64,000 nucleotides of DNA from Anthropogastromicrobium sp050944455 (GTDB lineage Bacteria; Bacillota; Clostridia; Lachnospirales; Lachnospiraceae), in assembly GCA_050944455.1 (NCBI GenBank), contig JBMNRC010000003.1:95727-159726 (forward strand), read 5' to 3'. A program made the translations under genes and the position numbers. Within the stretch, counting starts at the first letter, position 1. Each line of letters opens with the position of its first letter. Below are positions 52,402-61,576 of the stretch, one piece after another. Under the pieces are notes generated by a model. It did not search any database. It saw nothing but the letters and a program-made list of their open reading frames with translations, and had not been told where the DNA came from.

Positions 52402-53524
52402 TTTTCTCCACCTCCCATCGGATGACGTCCATGCCGGGGGAAGCCGCGACGCGAAGGGGCATGTCCGCGTGCAGCGGGGCAATCCAGAGACCGGAACATC
52501 CTTTCGCGCAGAGGCTGCGGAAAGCGGCGGCAAGATCTTCGCGCTGGCAGCTGGATATCATGATAAACAGAGGAAAATCAGGAAGGTCCGATGCGTCGGC
52601 TTCTTTCACCTGCCGGATGCCCGGAACGCACGGCTGTGTGAGGTCAATGCGGGCAAGCAGTTCGTTGATGGTGTCCATCTGGCGGTTTCCGCTGCCTGCG
52701 GGCAGCATGGCGGCGGAGCCGGTGAGCATATCGATCCCGTTGGAATACAGGCGGGTCGGGATATTTTCAGCGAGAAGCCGGCGGCAGAGCGCTGACGCCA
52801 GACGGATGCCTTCTTCGTGAAGCTGGCTGTACTGCCAGACCGTTTCGTCCTCGACATTGAGAAAGATCACGGCTTCCCTCGAGGCGGTGGAATCGTGAAG
52901 GTTGACGAGCATCTGCCCGGTGCGCGCGGTCGCCTTCCAGTTGATCCGGCTCATCGGGTCAGTAGGCGCGTAATCGCGCAGTCCCCGGAATTCAAAGGGA
53001 TCTTCGTACAGCATCTGCCGGGCCGTGACGGTTCCGATCATTCTGCGGAAGGGAATGTCCAGAGACGAGATATCGGCCGCCTTCGGATAGACATAAAAAT
53101 GGGTGTGCTGCGCGTAAGTCCTGACCATTGTGCTGGTCATCAGGAGGTCGGCGGAAATGCAGTCAGCCTGCCCGATCGTATAGTAGCCTCTCTTTCCGCA
53201 CCCGAAGGTCAGCCTGCGCGTGATCCGCTGCCCGGAGAGAATGGAAAAAACGTCGCTTTTGTAGTTCCAGTCGGAGGTGGAAGTGTTTTCCATGGTGGAA
53301 AAGCGAAGATTCCGGCTGATCCTGAATTTGACGTTCAGCCAGGGGAGCGGCAGGATCTTGCGGTTTTCGATGACTTCGGTCAGAACCGCCTCGTCCCCTT
53401 CTTCGGCCGGCTTCTCCGGGAAACGGACGGATACGGAGAGCCCTTTGTCCCAGAAACGGCTGCAGACAAAACGTTCCAGAAGGAATACGATGCCTGCCCC
53501 GGCAAGTATCAGGAAAAATTCCAT
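52394..53524 (-). CDS. DUF58 domain protein
   Basis: A 376-residue protein with an N-terminal membrane anchor (about 3-18), a beta-rich middle part and the DUF58 core YAPTDPMSRINWKATARTGQMLV (short pieces DPMSRINWKATAR near 196-208 are diagnostic). The rest resembles a von Willebrand A fold with no clear MIDAS, as usual in this family. It partners MoxR ATPases. It starts ten bases after the MoxR stop. Confidence 0.85.
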   Translation of the reverse strand: MEFFLILAGAGIVFLLERFVCSRFWDKGLSVSVRFPEKPAEEGDEAVLTEVIENRKILPLPWLNVKFRISRNLRFSTMENTSTSDWNYKSDVFSILSGQRITRRLTFGCGKRGYYTIGQADCISADLLMTSTMVRTYAQHTHFYVYPKAADISSLDIPFRRMIGTVTARQMLYEDPFEFRGLRDYAPTDPMSRINWKATARTGQMLVNLHDSTASREAVIFLNVEDETVWQYSQLHEEGIRLASALCRRLLAENIPTRLYSNGIDMLTGSAAMLPAGSGNRQMDTINELLARIDLTQPCVPGIRQVKEADASDLPDFPLFIMISSCQREDLAAAFRSLCAKGCSGLWIAPLHADMPLRVAASPGMDVIRWEVEKNA

Positions 53525-53534
53525 AATCTGATCC

Positions 53535-54482
53535 TTATTTTACTGTTCTCCAGTTTTCGGTCGGGACCGGAGTCTTCGAGAGAATATCGCGGATGACCGA
53601 GTCGCCGTCCGACAGGCTGCCGACTCCCCGGTTTGCGATCAGCCGGTGTGAAAGCACCGGAACGGCCGTGGCGGTGATATCTTCTGGAACGGCGTAATCC
53701 CTCCCCTGAAGGTATGCGTACGCCTGGACCGCGTGAAGCAGCGCGAGGCTTCCCCGGGGGCTGACGCCGGAGGAGACGTACGGATGGTTCCGGGTTGCCT
53801 GAACCAGGTCAACCATATAGTTTTTGAGAGCGGGATGCACGAACACGGAGGTGTACTCCCGGTGAGCCCGGGTGATATCTTCGGCTGTGCAGACCGGTTC
53901 GAGGGTATCGAGCGGCTGGGCGCTCTCAAAGCGGTCGAGGATGGCCAGCTCCTCGTCCCTGGACGGAAGCCCCATCGCGAGTTTCATGAAAAAGCGGTCC
54001 AGCTGGGCTTCCGGCAGGGGGAAGGTGCCGGTGGTCTCCACCGGATTTTCCGTGGCAATGACAAAAAACGGATCCGGGAGCCGGCGGGTCTCCCCGTCGA
54101 TAGTCACCTGCCGTTCCTCCATGCATTCCAGAAGCGCCGACTGCGTGCGCGGAGTTGCGCGGTTGATCTCGTCGGCGAGCAGGATATTGCAGAAGACGGG
54201 ACCAGGCCGGAAAGTGAACTCCCCGGATTTCTGGTTGAAGAAGTTCAGGCCGGTGATATCGGAGGGAAGAAGATCCGGGGTGAACTGCACGCGCGAGAAT
54301 TCCGCGTTCATCGAGTGCGCGAGGGATTTTGCCATCATAGTTTTGCCGGTTCCGGGGACGTCCTCCAGCAGAACGTGGCCGCCGGCGATGAGTGAGGTCA
54401 GCACGAGGTCGATGACCTGTGATTTTCCGATGATAACCTTTTCAACATTTTCACGAAGCAGGGACAGCCTGTCTGAGTTCAT
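53535..54482 (-). CDS. MoxR family AAA+ ATPase
   Basis: A 315-residue ATPase. Walker A is EDVPGTGKTMMAK near 41-53, Walker B LLADEINRA near 104-112, and the arginine-finger region EAQLDRFFMK near 150. MoxR proteins act as chaperone-like partners of von Willebrand-type proteins such as DUF58. Upstream in-frame codons reach 54551, but GGAAGGAG sits eight bases before the ATG at 54482. It is the first gene of a three-gene minus-strand operon with its own promoter. Confidence 0.9.
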   Translation of the reverse strand: MNSDRLSLLRENVEKVIIGKSQVIDLVLTSLIAGGHVLLEDVPGTGKTMMAKSLAHSMNAEFSRVQFTPDLLPSDITGLNFFNQKSGEFTFRPGPVFCNILLADEINRATPRTQSALLECMEERQVTIDGETRRLPDPFFVIATENPVETTGTFPLPEAQLDRFFMKLAMGLPSRDEELAILDRFESAQPLDTLEPVCTAEDITRAHREYTSVFVHPALKNYMVDLVQATRNHPYVSSGVSPRGSLALLHAVQAYAYLQGRDYAVPEDITATAVPVLSHRLIANRGVGSLSDGDSVIRDILSKTPVPTENWRTVK

Positions 54483-54563
54483 TGCAAACACTCCTTCCGG
54501 GATAATTCCGCGCCGGGCTCTGCTTTGGGAAGCCCGGCGGTTCCGAACCATTTTTCTGGCTGT

Positions 54564-54593
54564 ATTTTAGCACCGGAATCGAGGGCTTGTAAA
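54564..54593 (-). promoter_or_regulatory. Promoter of the MoxR-DUF58-DUF4129 operon
   Basis: On the minus strand, TTTACA (54593-54588), 18-base spacer, TAAAAT (54569-54564). Confidence 0.6.
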
Positions 54594-54652
54594 TCAATGG
54601 GGTATCTTCACAGAACCGCGCTCCGCGCTGGGAAGTCCCGCAGCGGAACAGC

Positions 54653-54681
54653 TTGACACTTTCCTCCGTTTATGATAGTTT
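54653..54681 (+). promoter_or_regulatory. Possible promoter of the second LCP gene
   Basis: A perfect TTGACA (54653-54658) is followed 17 bases later by a poor -10 (TAGTTT, 54676-54681). Confidence 0.35.
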
Positions 54682-54717
54682 GCTCTTGTTTATGTCCGTC
54701 TGCGGGCAGGGCAATCC

Positions 54718-55935
54718 ATGATTTTCCGCACTATTCTGCGGATTGAAAAGAGGCAAAAGTTGAGTGAAGATGTGTCCGGAAATCAGCATCCGGAAAACGG
54801 CCGCGGGCCGGAAAATAACGGGGGCGGCGGAGAGCAGCCCAAAAAGGGCGGGGCGAAAAAAGCCGTACTGATCATTGTCGCGGTTCTCCTGATCATTCTG
54901 TGCATTGTTCTTGCGGTGATCTATTTCGGCCTGAGATATATCAACCAGAGATCCAACTACGTTTCGGACTCCAGCGTGACGATCAATCCGATATATCTGA
55001 ACCAGGACGCGGATTCCGACCAGACAGGAGAGTACGAGACCATCGAGGAGGTTTCGATCGACCCGGAGGCACAGAGCGAAATTGAAGCCCAGATGGTCAA
55101 TGTGGGAACGATGGCGTCCGAGGAACAGGAGGCCGCCGAGAATATCTACGATATACTCCTGATCGGCTCCGACCGCCGCCAGGACAACTGGTACGGCAAT
55201 TCCGACGCGATGATTCTCGTCACCATCAATGATTACACGGATACAATCTACATGACCTCGTTCATGAGAGATCTGTACGCGGACATCCCGGGAGTCGGCG
55301 TCCGCAAGCTGAACGCCGCGCACGCGATCGGAGGAGGGCCGCTGCTGGTCACCACGCTCGAGACCAACTACGGCGTGGACATCGACAATTACGCGTCCGT
55401 GAATTTCCTTTCCATGGCCAGCATCATCGACCTGATCGGAGGCGCGGACGTCAATATCACAACGGCGGAAGCGGCGGTGGCGAACAAATACATTGACGAA
55501 ATCTGCGAAATCGCCGGTGTGGATTCCTCGGCCTATCACGTTTCCGGGCGCGACGACGGCGTCCTGACCCACCTGAACGGAATCCAGGCTGTGGGCTACG
55601 CGCGGATCCGGTACGTCGGAAACGCGGATTACGAGCGGACCGAGCGGCAGAGGGAGGTCCTGACTTCCCTCGTCAGCGAGTTGAAGCAGATGGGCGTCAC
55701 CCAGATCATCAGCCTCGTCAACGAGATCCTGCCGATGATCACCCATAACATCGATTCATCGACCGAGATGGCGCTGATCACGAAGATCCCCGACATGCTC
55801 AGCTACGATATCGTACAGATGCGCGTTCCGTTCGACGGGTATTATACTTCAAGCAACGAGATCCTGATTCCGGATTTCAGCTATACGATCAGCACCCTGC
55901 GCGGAACCCTGTATTCCACGGAGGAAGCGCAGTAA
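54718..55935 (+). CDS. LytR-CpsA-Psr (LCP) family protein, second copy
   Basis: A 405-residue LCP protein: short basic/Gly-rich cytoplasmic part, membrane anchor near 50-72, acidic linker, and LCP domain from about 145. LIGSDRRQDNWYGNSDAMILV, SFMRDLYADIPG and ARIRYVGNADYERTERQREVL hold the conserved Asp and Arg residues (visible as IGSDRR, SFMRD, RTERQREVL). It would transfer a lipid-linked glycopolymer to the wall. The ATG at 54718 has AGGG upstream; an in-frame TTG at 54760 with AAAGAGG six bases before it is an alternative. The next gene makes an activated precursor, so the two may serve a second polymer. Confidence 0.85.
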   Translation: MIFRTILRIEKRQKLSEDVSGNQHPENGRGPENNGGGGEQPKKGGAKKAVLIIVAVLLIILCIVLAVIYFGLRYINQRSNYVSDSSVTINPIYLNQDADSDQTGEYETIEEVSIDPEAQSEIEAQMVNVGTMASEEQEAAENIYDILLIGSDRRQDNWYGNSDAMILVTINDYTDTIYMTSFMRDLYADIPGVGVRKLNAAHAIGGGPLLVTTLETNYGVDIDNYASVNFLSMASIIDLIGGADVNITTAEAAVANKYIDEICEIAGVDSSAYHVSGRDDGVLTHLNGIQAVGYARIRYVGNADYERTERQREVLTSLVSELKQMGVTQIISLVNEILPMITHNIDSSTEMALITKIPDMLSYDIVQMRVPFDGYYTSSNEILIPDFSYTISTLRGTLYSTEEAQ

Positions 55936-56135
55936 AACGCAGACGCGGGGAGAAATCGCTCCGGTGTGCGGTTTTCCGCTAAGGACAGGGCAGCGGACAC
56001 CCGGCAGAGCGGGATATCCCCGCGGCCGGGGCGGCATGCTGCCGCGAAGCGGAGCGGCAGGCAGATTCAGAAAAAGTGAGACGGCCGCGGACACGGGACG
56101 CGGTCCGGTTCTCCACCAGGCAAAGGAGAAAATTT

Positions 56136-57950
56136 ATGCAGGCGATTATTCTGGCAGCCGGCATGGGCCGGCGCCTAAAAGAACTGACGGCGGACAACAC
56201 GAAGTGCATGATCGAGGTCAACGGAGTGCGCCTGATCAACCGGGTGCTGCATCAGCTTGACCGGCTGAACCTGACCCGCGTCGTGATCGTGGTCGGCTAC
56301 CAGGGGCAGAAACTGATCGATTACATTTCAACCCTCACCGACATCCGTACCCCGGTCGTGTATGTGGAGAACCCGATCTACGACAAAACGAACAACATCT
56401 ATTCTCTTGCGCTGGCAAAGGAATATCTGGCGGAACAGGACACGCTGCTGCTCGAGTCAGACCTGATCTATGAGGACAGCGTGCTTCACGCCCTGGTCGA
56501 CGACCCGCGGGACACGCTGGTTCTGGTGGACAAGTACGAGAGCTGGATGGACGGAACTGTCGTAAAAGTAGGGCCGAACGACGAGATCCTGGAGTTCGTT
56601 CCCGGAAAGAATTTTGTGTTTGACGACATTCCGCAGTATTACAAGACGGTCAACCTTTACAAATTCAGCCGGGAATTCTCGGTCAACAAGTACATCCCCT
56701 TCCTGGAAGCCTACGAGATGGCTCTGGGCAACAACGAGTACTACGAGCAGGTCCTGCGGGTGATCGCGATGCTGGACGACCCGGGAATCCGGGCAAAGAA
56801 ACTGAGCGGACAGCGCTGGTACGAGATCGACGACATCCAGGATCTCGATATCGCCGAATCCCTGTTCGCGGACGACGACGAGCGCCTCACGCGTGTCCAG
56901 TCCCGCTACGGCGGGTACTGGAGGTACCCGAAGATGACGGATTTCTGCTATCTGGTAAATCCGTTCTTCCCGACAAAGCGCATGAAAGACGAGATGCGGG
57001 TGAACTTCGACACGCTGCTCACGGGGTATCCCTCCGGCATGGCGGTGAATTCCCTGCTGGCTTCCCGCAATTTCAACGTTCATCAGAACCACATCGCTGT
57101 GGGAAACGGCGCAGCGGAACTGATCAAGTCCGTGATGGAAAAATACACGGACGGGAAAACCGGCGTCATCCGCCCGACCTTCGAGGAGTATCCGAACCGG
57201 CTTCCGGAGGACCGCATCGTCGCGGCAGTCCCAGAGACGGATGACTTTTCCTACACGGTCGACGATATCGAAAAGTGGTTTTTCGGAAAAGTCCGCAATA
57301 TCATCCTGATCAACCCGGACAACCCGAGCGGCCAGTACATTCCGAAAATCGACGTGCTGCGCCTCGCCGCTGACTGCGAGCGTGAGGGCATCCGCCTGAT
57401 CTATGACGAGTCGTTCATCGATTTCGCGGACGAGAAGAATCCGACCCTCCTGGACGAGGCGGTGCTCAAAGCCTATCCGCACCTGATCGATGTGAAGAGC
57501 ATTTCCAAGTCCTACGGCGTCCCGGGAGCCCGGCTGGGAATCCTGGCTTCCGCTGACGAGGAGCTGATCGCTTCAGTCAAAAAAGATGTCTCCATCTGGA
57601 ACATCAATTCGTTCGGCGAGTTCTTCATGCAGATCCTCGGCAAGTACCAGAAAGCGTACGCGCAGTCCCTGGATCAGATCCGGGAGGCCCGCAGAAGCCT
57701 CAGCGCGGACCTGAAAGCGATCCGCGGCCTGAAGGTGTTTCCTTCCCAGGCCAACTACATCACGGTTGAGATCACGGACGGCCATACGTCGCGAGAGGTG
57801 ACCCGCCGCCTGTACATCGAAAAGAACATCCTGGTCAAGGATCTCACCCCGAAGATGAAGCGCGCGGGGCGCCAGTACCTGCGTCTGTCCGTCCTCACCA
57901 GAGAGGACAACCGCAGGCTGACGGATTCTCTGGCTGAAATTCTCGGCTGA
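56136..57950 (+). CDS. Fused nucleotidyltransferase and PLP-dependent aminotransferase-fold enzyme
   Basis: A 604-residue fusion. Residues 1 to about 235 form a sugar-phosphate/choline-phosphate-type nucleotidyltransferase: ILAAGMGRRL near 5-14, a KCMIEVNG loop, and LLLESDLIYED with the metal aspartate near 107. Residues about 270-604 form a fold-type I PLP enzyme of the HisC/CobD/class I-II group: PSGMAVNSLLAS, INPDNPSGQY, YDESFIDF and SISKSYGVPGARLG with the PLP lysine near 458. The frame opens at 56076, but AAAGGAG selects 56136. The pairing suggests making an amino-alcohol or amino-sugar phosphate and activating it as a CDP or UDP derivative. Exact product unknown. Confidence 0.75.
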   Translation: MQAIILAAGMGRRLKELTADNTKCMIEVNGVRLINRVLHQLDRLNLTRVVIVVGYQGQKLIDYISTLTDIRTPVVYVENPIYDKTNNIYSLALAKEYLAEQDTLLLESDLIYEDSVLHALVDDPRDTLVLVDKYESWMDGTVVKVGPNDEILEFVPGKNFVFDDIPQYYKTVNLYKFSREFSVNKYIPFLEAYEMALGNNEYYEQVLRVIAMLDDPGIRAKKLSGQRWYEIDDIQDLDIAESLFADDDERLTRVQSRYGGYWRYPKMTDFCYLVNPFFPTKRMKDEMRVNFDTLLTGYPSGMAVNSLLASRNFNVHQNHIAVGNGAAELIKSVMEKYTDGKTGVIRPTFEEYPNRLPEDRIVAAVPETDDFSYTVDDIEKWFFGKVRNIILINPDNPSGQYIPKIDVLRLAADCEREGIRLIYDESFIDFADEKNPTLLDEAVLKAYPHLIDVKSISKSYGVPGARLGILASADEELIASVKKDVSIWNINSFGEFFMQILGKYQKAYAQSLDQIREARRSLSADLKAIRGLKVFPSQANYITVEITDGHTSREVTRRLYIEKNILVKDLTPKMKRAGRQYLRLSVLTREDNRRLTDSLAEILG

Positions 57951-57971
57951 CGGATTCCACGGCCGAAATCC
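57915..57971. repeat. Imperfect tandem duplication at the end of the fusion gene
   Basis: The last 29 bases of coding sequence (57915-57943) are followed at once by a 28-base imperfect copy (57944-57971) that begins at the stop codon region. The copy lies mostly outside the gene. Confidence 0.55.
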
Positions 57972-58024
57972 CGGCTGATTCCCTGACTTCCAGGCTGTAC
58001 AGCCAACAACCATGTATTTTTCCG

Positions 58025-58063
58025 GCGCTGCCCGCAGATTTTTCTGCCGGGCAGCGCTTTTTT
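58025..58063 (+). terminator. Intrinsic terminator of the fusion gene
   Basis: A long stem (58025-58038 with 58043-58057, one bulged base) and TTTTTT. Confidence 0.85.
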
Positions 58064-58267
58064 CATGCCGAAATGCCTGCCTGAAACCGGGGGATTTTCA
58101 CCGATTCTTCCGGCAGAAGAGCCTGTTCAGGATGACAGGGGCCGCGCCGGCCGGATTCCGATGCTTCCTCCGCTTCATTGCGGATACCGTGAAGCCGGAT
58201 CCGCCGGATTTCACCAGAATGACCGAAAAAGAACCGGAATTTTCCGAAAATTTTTCCGAAAAAATGA

Positions 58268-58294
58268 TTAGCACTCATTGACATTGAGTGCTAA
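58268..58294 (+). promoter_or_regulatory. CIRCE operator (HrcA binding site), perfect
   Basis: TTAGCACTC (58268-58276), nine-base spacer, GAGTGCTAA (58286-58294): exact match to the CIRCE consensus. HrcA repressor binding here would overlap the -35 box of the clpB promoter, giving heat-shock control. Confidence 0.97.
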
Positions 58295-58306
58295 CAATGA
58301 TATAAT
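58278..58306 (+). promoter_or_regulatory. Perfect sigma-A promoter of clpB, embedded in CIRCE
   Basis: TTGACA (58278-58283), 17-base spacer, TATAAT (58301-58306), both consensus. The -35 box lies in the CIRCE spacer and the right CIRCE arm fills part of the promoter spacer. Confidence 0.92.
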
Positions 58307-58429
58307 TCTTCCAGAACGGTGAATCCGGATCCGAGGCCATTCCGCGTCCGGCAGCCGTTCGAACCGCTTGTCAGCTACGCGGAGAGCCGGAACAATACCG
58401 GCACGCATGACAAAGGAGGAATGGATAGA

Positions 58430-61036
58430 ATGAATATCAGCAGATTTACGCAGAAATCCGTGCAGGCACTGCAGGATTCTGAAAAGATAGCTGCCGAATA
58501 CGGCAACCAGCAGATCGACCAGGAACACCTGATCGAGGCTCTGCTCCGCCAGGACGACAGCCTTTTTGTGAAACTTCTGCAGCGGATGGAAATCCAGCCG
58601 CAGTATTTTCAGGAGAGAAACGAACAGCTGCTCAGCAGGCTCACCAAGGTTTCGGGAGCCGGGCAGCGTTATATCAGCCAGGCCCTGAACGACGCGCTGA
58701 ACGGAGCTGAGGACGAGGCGAAAGCCATGGGCGACGACTATGTGTCCGTCGAGCATCTGGTGCTCGCCCTGATCCGGAAGCCGAACAGCCAGGTGAAAGG
58801 CCTGTTTAAAGAATTCGGCATTACGAGAGACCGTTTCCTTCAGGTTCTTTCCGAAGTGAGAGGCAACCAGAGGGTGACGACCGATACGCCCGAGGACACT
58901 TACGATTCGCTGGAGAAATACGGCGAGGAGCTGGTCGAAAAAGCGAGGGACCAGAAACTGGATCCCGTGATCGGGCGAGACGAGGAAATCCGGAACGTCG
59001 TCCGGATCCTTTCCCGCAAAACCAAGAACAACCCGGTGCTGATCGGTGAGCCCGGCGTAGGCAAGACCGCGGTGGTCGAGGGGCTTGCCCAGAGAATTGC
59101 CGCGGGCGACGTGCCTGAACAGCTCAAAAACAAAAAGATTTTTTCCCTTGACATGGGAGCGCTGGTCGCCGGCGCGAAGTACAGGGGCGAATTCGAGGAG
59201 AGGCTGAAAGCCGTTCTCGGCGAAGTCAAAAAGAGCGAAGGGAACATCATCCTCTTTATCGATGAGCTGCACCTGATCGTCGGAGCCGGAAAGACCGACG
59301 GCGCGATGGACGCTTCCAACATGCTTAAACCCATGCTGGCCCGCGGCGAACTGCACTGTATCGGCGCGACGACGCTGGACGAGTACAGGAAATACATCGA
59401 GAAAGACGCTGCCCTGGAGCGCCGGTTCCAGCCTGTAATGGTGGACGAGCCGAGCGTTGAGGACACGATCACGATCCTGCGCGGCCTGAAAGAGCGCTAT
59501 GAGGTTTTCCACAACGTGAAAATCACCGATTCCGCCCTGGTGGCGGCCGCAGAGCTGTCCAACCGCTACATTACAGACCGGTTCCTGCCGGACAAGGCGA
59601 TCGACCTGGTCGACGAGGCCTGCGCGATGGTCAAGACGGAGATGAGCACCCTTCCGACCGAACTGGATGAGCAGAAGCGCAAGATCGACCAGCTCAAGAT
59701 GGAGCAGAACGCCCTGAAGAAAGAGGACGACAAACTTTCGGCGGAGCGCCTCGAGGATATCCAGAAGGAGCTCGCGGAGCGCGAGGAAGATTACGCTGTC
59801 CGCGAAGCGGACTGGAAAAACGAGAAGGCGTCCCTGCAGAAGCTGTCCGAGCTCCGCAAGGAGATCGACGCGATGAAGTCCGACATCGCGAGGGCGCAGC
59901 AGGCCGGCGACCTGGCCAAAGCCGGGGAACTCCAGTACGGCCGGCTGCCGCAGCTGCAGAAACAGCTGGCGGCTGAGGAGGAGAAGACAAAGAACTCCAA
60001 CCTTACTTATGTTCACGAGGCCGTGACGGAGGACGAGATCGGAAAGATCGTCTCCCGCTGGACCGGCATCCCTGTCTCGAAACTGACCCAGAGCGAGCGC
60101 GAGAAAACGCTGCACCTGGACGATGAACTCCACAAGAGGGTGATCGGGCAGGATGAGGCCGTGAGCAAGGTCACGGAAGCCATCATGCGCTCGAAGGCCG
60201 GAATCAAGGATCCGAACCGCCCGATCGGTTCGTTCCTGTTCCTCGGGCCCACCGGCGTCGGCAAGACAGAGCTCGCGAAGGCCCTGGCCCAGGCCCTGTT
60301 TGACGATGAGAACAATATGGTGCGCATTGATATGAGCGAATACATGGAGAAATTCAGTGTGTCCAGGCTCATCGGAGCGCCGCCCGGGTACGTCGGATAC
60401 GACGAGGGCGGGCAGCTCACCGAAGCGGTGCGCAGGAAGCCCTACAGCGTGGTGCTTTTCGATGAGATCGAAAAAGCCCACCCGGATGTGTTCAACATCC
60501 TTCTGCAGGTTCTGGATGACGGCCGGATCACCGACTCCCAGGGCCGCACGGTGGATTTCAAGAACACGATCCTGATCATGACGTCCAACATCGGATCCCA
60601 GTACCTGCTGGACGGGATCGGCCCTGACGGATCGATCTACGACAGCGCGAGACAGGAAGTGGAAGAGGAGCTGAAAAAGCACTTCCGCCCTGAGTTCCTC
60701 AACCGCCTGGACGAAATCATCATGTTCCGCCCGCTCACGAAGGACAACATCAAGGGAATCGTCAGCCTGATGATGAATGACGTCAACAGGCGCCTGGCAG
60801 ACCGACAGATTTCGATCCGCCTGACGGACGCCGCGGCACAGCTTGTAGCCGAAGGCGGCTACGACCCGGTTTACGGGGCAAGGCCGCTGCGCCGCTACCT
60901 GCAGAAAAACGTGGAAACGCTCGCCGCGAGACTGATCCTGGAAGATAAGGTTCAGGAAGGCGACGTCATCGTGATCGACGCTGACAACGGAAAGCTCTCG
61001 GCTTCCGTCGAGGCGCATCCTGAGCAGGCGGCCTGA
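58430..61036 (+). CDS. clpB: ATP-dependent chaperone ClpB
   Basis: An 868-residue Hsp100 disaggregase. N-terminal repeats (about 1-145) precede AAA-1 with Walker A GEPGVGKT (Lys212), the coiled-coil M domain (about 400-530, rich in Glu/Lys heptads) that separates ClpB from ClpC/ClpA, and AAA-2 with GPTGVGKT (Lys612). GAPPGYVGYDEGGQLT and the C-terminal domain complete it. It lacks a ClpP-docking loop, as expected. AAAGGAGG lies ten bases before the ATG at 58430; the ATG at 58421 is too close to it. Expression should be HrcA-controlled through the perfect CIRCE. Confidence 0.95.
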   Translation: MNISRFTQKSVQALQDSEKIAAEYGNQQIDQEHLIEALLRQDDSLFVKLLQRMEIQPQYFQERNEQLLSRLTKVSGAGQRYISQALNDALNGAEDEAKAMGDDYVSVEHLVLALIRKPNSQVKGLFKEFGITRDRFLQVLSEVRGNQRVTTDTPEDTYDSLEKYGEELVEKARDQKLDPVIGRDEEIRNVVRILSRKTKNNPVLIGEPGVGKTAVVEGLAQRIAAGDVPEQLKNKKIFSLDMGALVAGAKYRGEFEERLKAVLGEVKKSEGNIILFIDELHLIVGAGKTDGAMDASNMLKPMLARGELHCIGATTLDEYRKYIEKDAALERRFQPVMVDEPSVEDTITILRGLKERYEVFHNVKITDSALVAAAELSNRYITDRFLPDKAIDLVDEACAMVKTEMSTLPTELDEQKRKIDQLKMEQNALKKEDDKLSAERLEDIQKELAEREEDYAVREADWKNEKASLQKLSELRKEIDAMKSDIARAQQAGDLAKAGELQYGRLPQLQKQLAAEEEKTKNSNLTYVHEAVTEDEIGKIVSRWTGIPVSKLTQSEREKTLHLDDELHKRVIGQDEAVSKVTEAIMRSKAGIKDPNRPIGSFLFLGPTGVGKTELAKALAQALFDDENNMVRIDMSEYMEKFSVSRLIGAPPGYVGYDEGGQLTEAVRRKPYSVVLFDEIEKAHPDVFNILLQVLDDGRITDSQGRTVDFKNTILIMTSNIGSQYLLDGIGPDGSIYDSARQEVEEELKKHFRPEFLNRLDEIIMFRPLTKDNIKGIVSLMMNDVNRRLADRQISIRLTDAAAQLVAEGGYDPVYGARPLRRYLQKNVETLAARLILEDKVQEGDVIVIDADNGKLSASVEAHPEQAA

Positions 61037-61124
61037 ATCAGCTGATCCAGGCTGAAGTGACTAAATGCGAAAACCGAATAATCTCCCTCCCGCAGCGCAG
61101 AGCGCGCAGGAGGCGGAACAAATG

Positions 61125-61163
61125 CCCGTCCGGACCGTCGATGTGAGTCCGGGCGGGTTTTTT
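61125..61163 (+). terminator. Intrinsic terminator of clpB
   Basis: An 11-pair stem with one T-G pair (61125-61135 with 61147-61157), followed by TTTTTT. Confidence 0.85.
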
Positions 61164-61353
61164 GCGCGTCCGCGGACCGCGCGCAGATTCCGCGCCGTTC
61201 CGTCCGGTTCCGCGGGAAAACGAGCGGACGGCGAAGCTGAGCGGCGCGGTGCGGATAAGGCTGCCGGCGCAGGCTGCGGATGCGCATCCCTGCGCGGCCT
61301 GAGGAAGATCCCCATGCCGGCGGCGGAAGAAGCGCTCTGCGCGCTTCCGCAAG

Positions 61354-61382
61354 TTGCGCGGCTTGGGGTTTCAGGTTATAAT
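61354..61382 (+). promoter_or_regulatory. Promoter of the MurE-like gene
   Basis: TTGCGC (61354-61359), 17-base spacer, perfect TATAAT (61377-61382). Confidence 0.6.
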
Positions 61383-61576
61383 GAGCGGCTGAGACGGGAC
61401 ATGCGGGGGTTGGTTCCTTCGGCCTTGCATGAACCCGCGGAGGCAATCCGGGCCTGCCCGTTCTCCGGGAAGCGAGCGCCGCGGCTGAACGCGCGGACGC
61501 TCGGCGGGGAGAATCCGCCGGTCCCGGAACCATCGGATTCCGTGAGACGGAATCCTGAAAGAGAGAACCCAAATCC

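Larger units (their letters stand above)
61037..61576. other. Intergenic region between clpB and the MurE-like gene
   Basis: No coding sequence is supported over 540 bases, although a 171-codon frame reads through. It holds the clpB terminator (61125-61163), a good promoter (61354-61382) and a GC-rich leader of about 185 bases before the next gene. Confidence 0.5.

Noticed and set aside
58268..61018. A 916-codon open frame on the minus strand across clpB
   Set aside because: It lies wholly opposite a clear ClpB gene and has no recognisable protein family; GC-rich codon use creates long antisense frames here.
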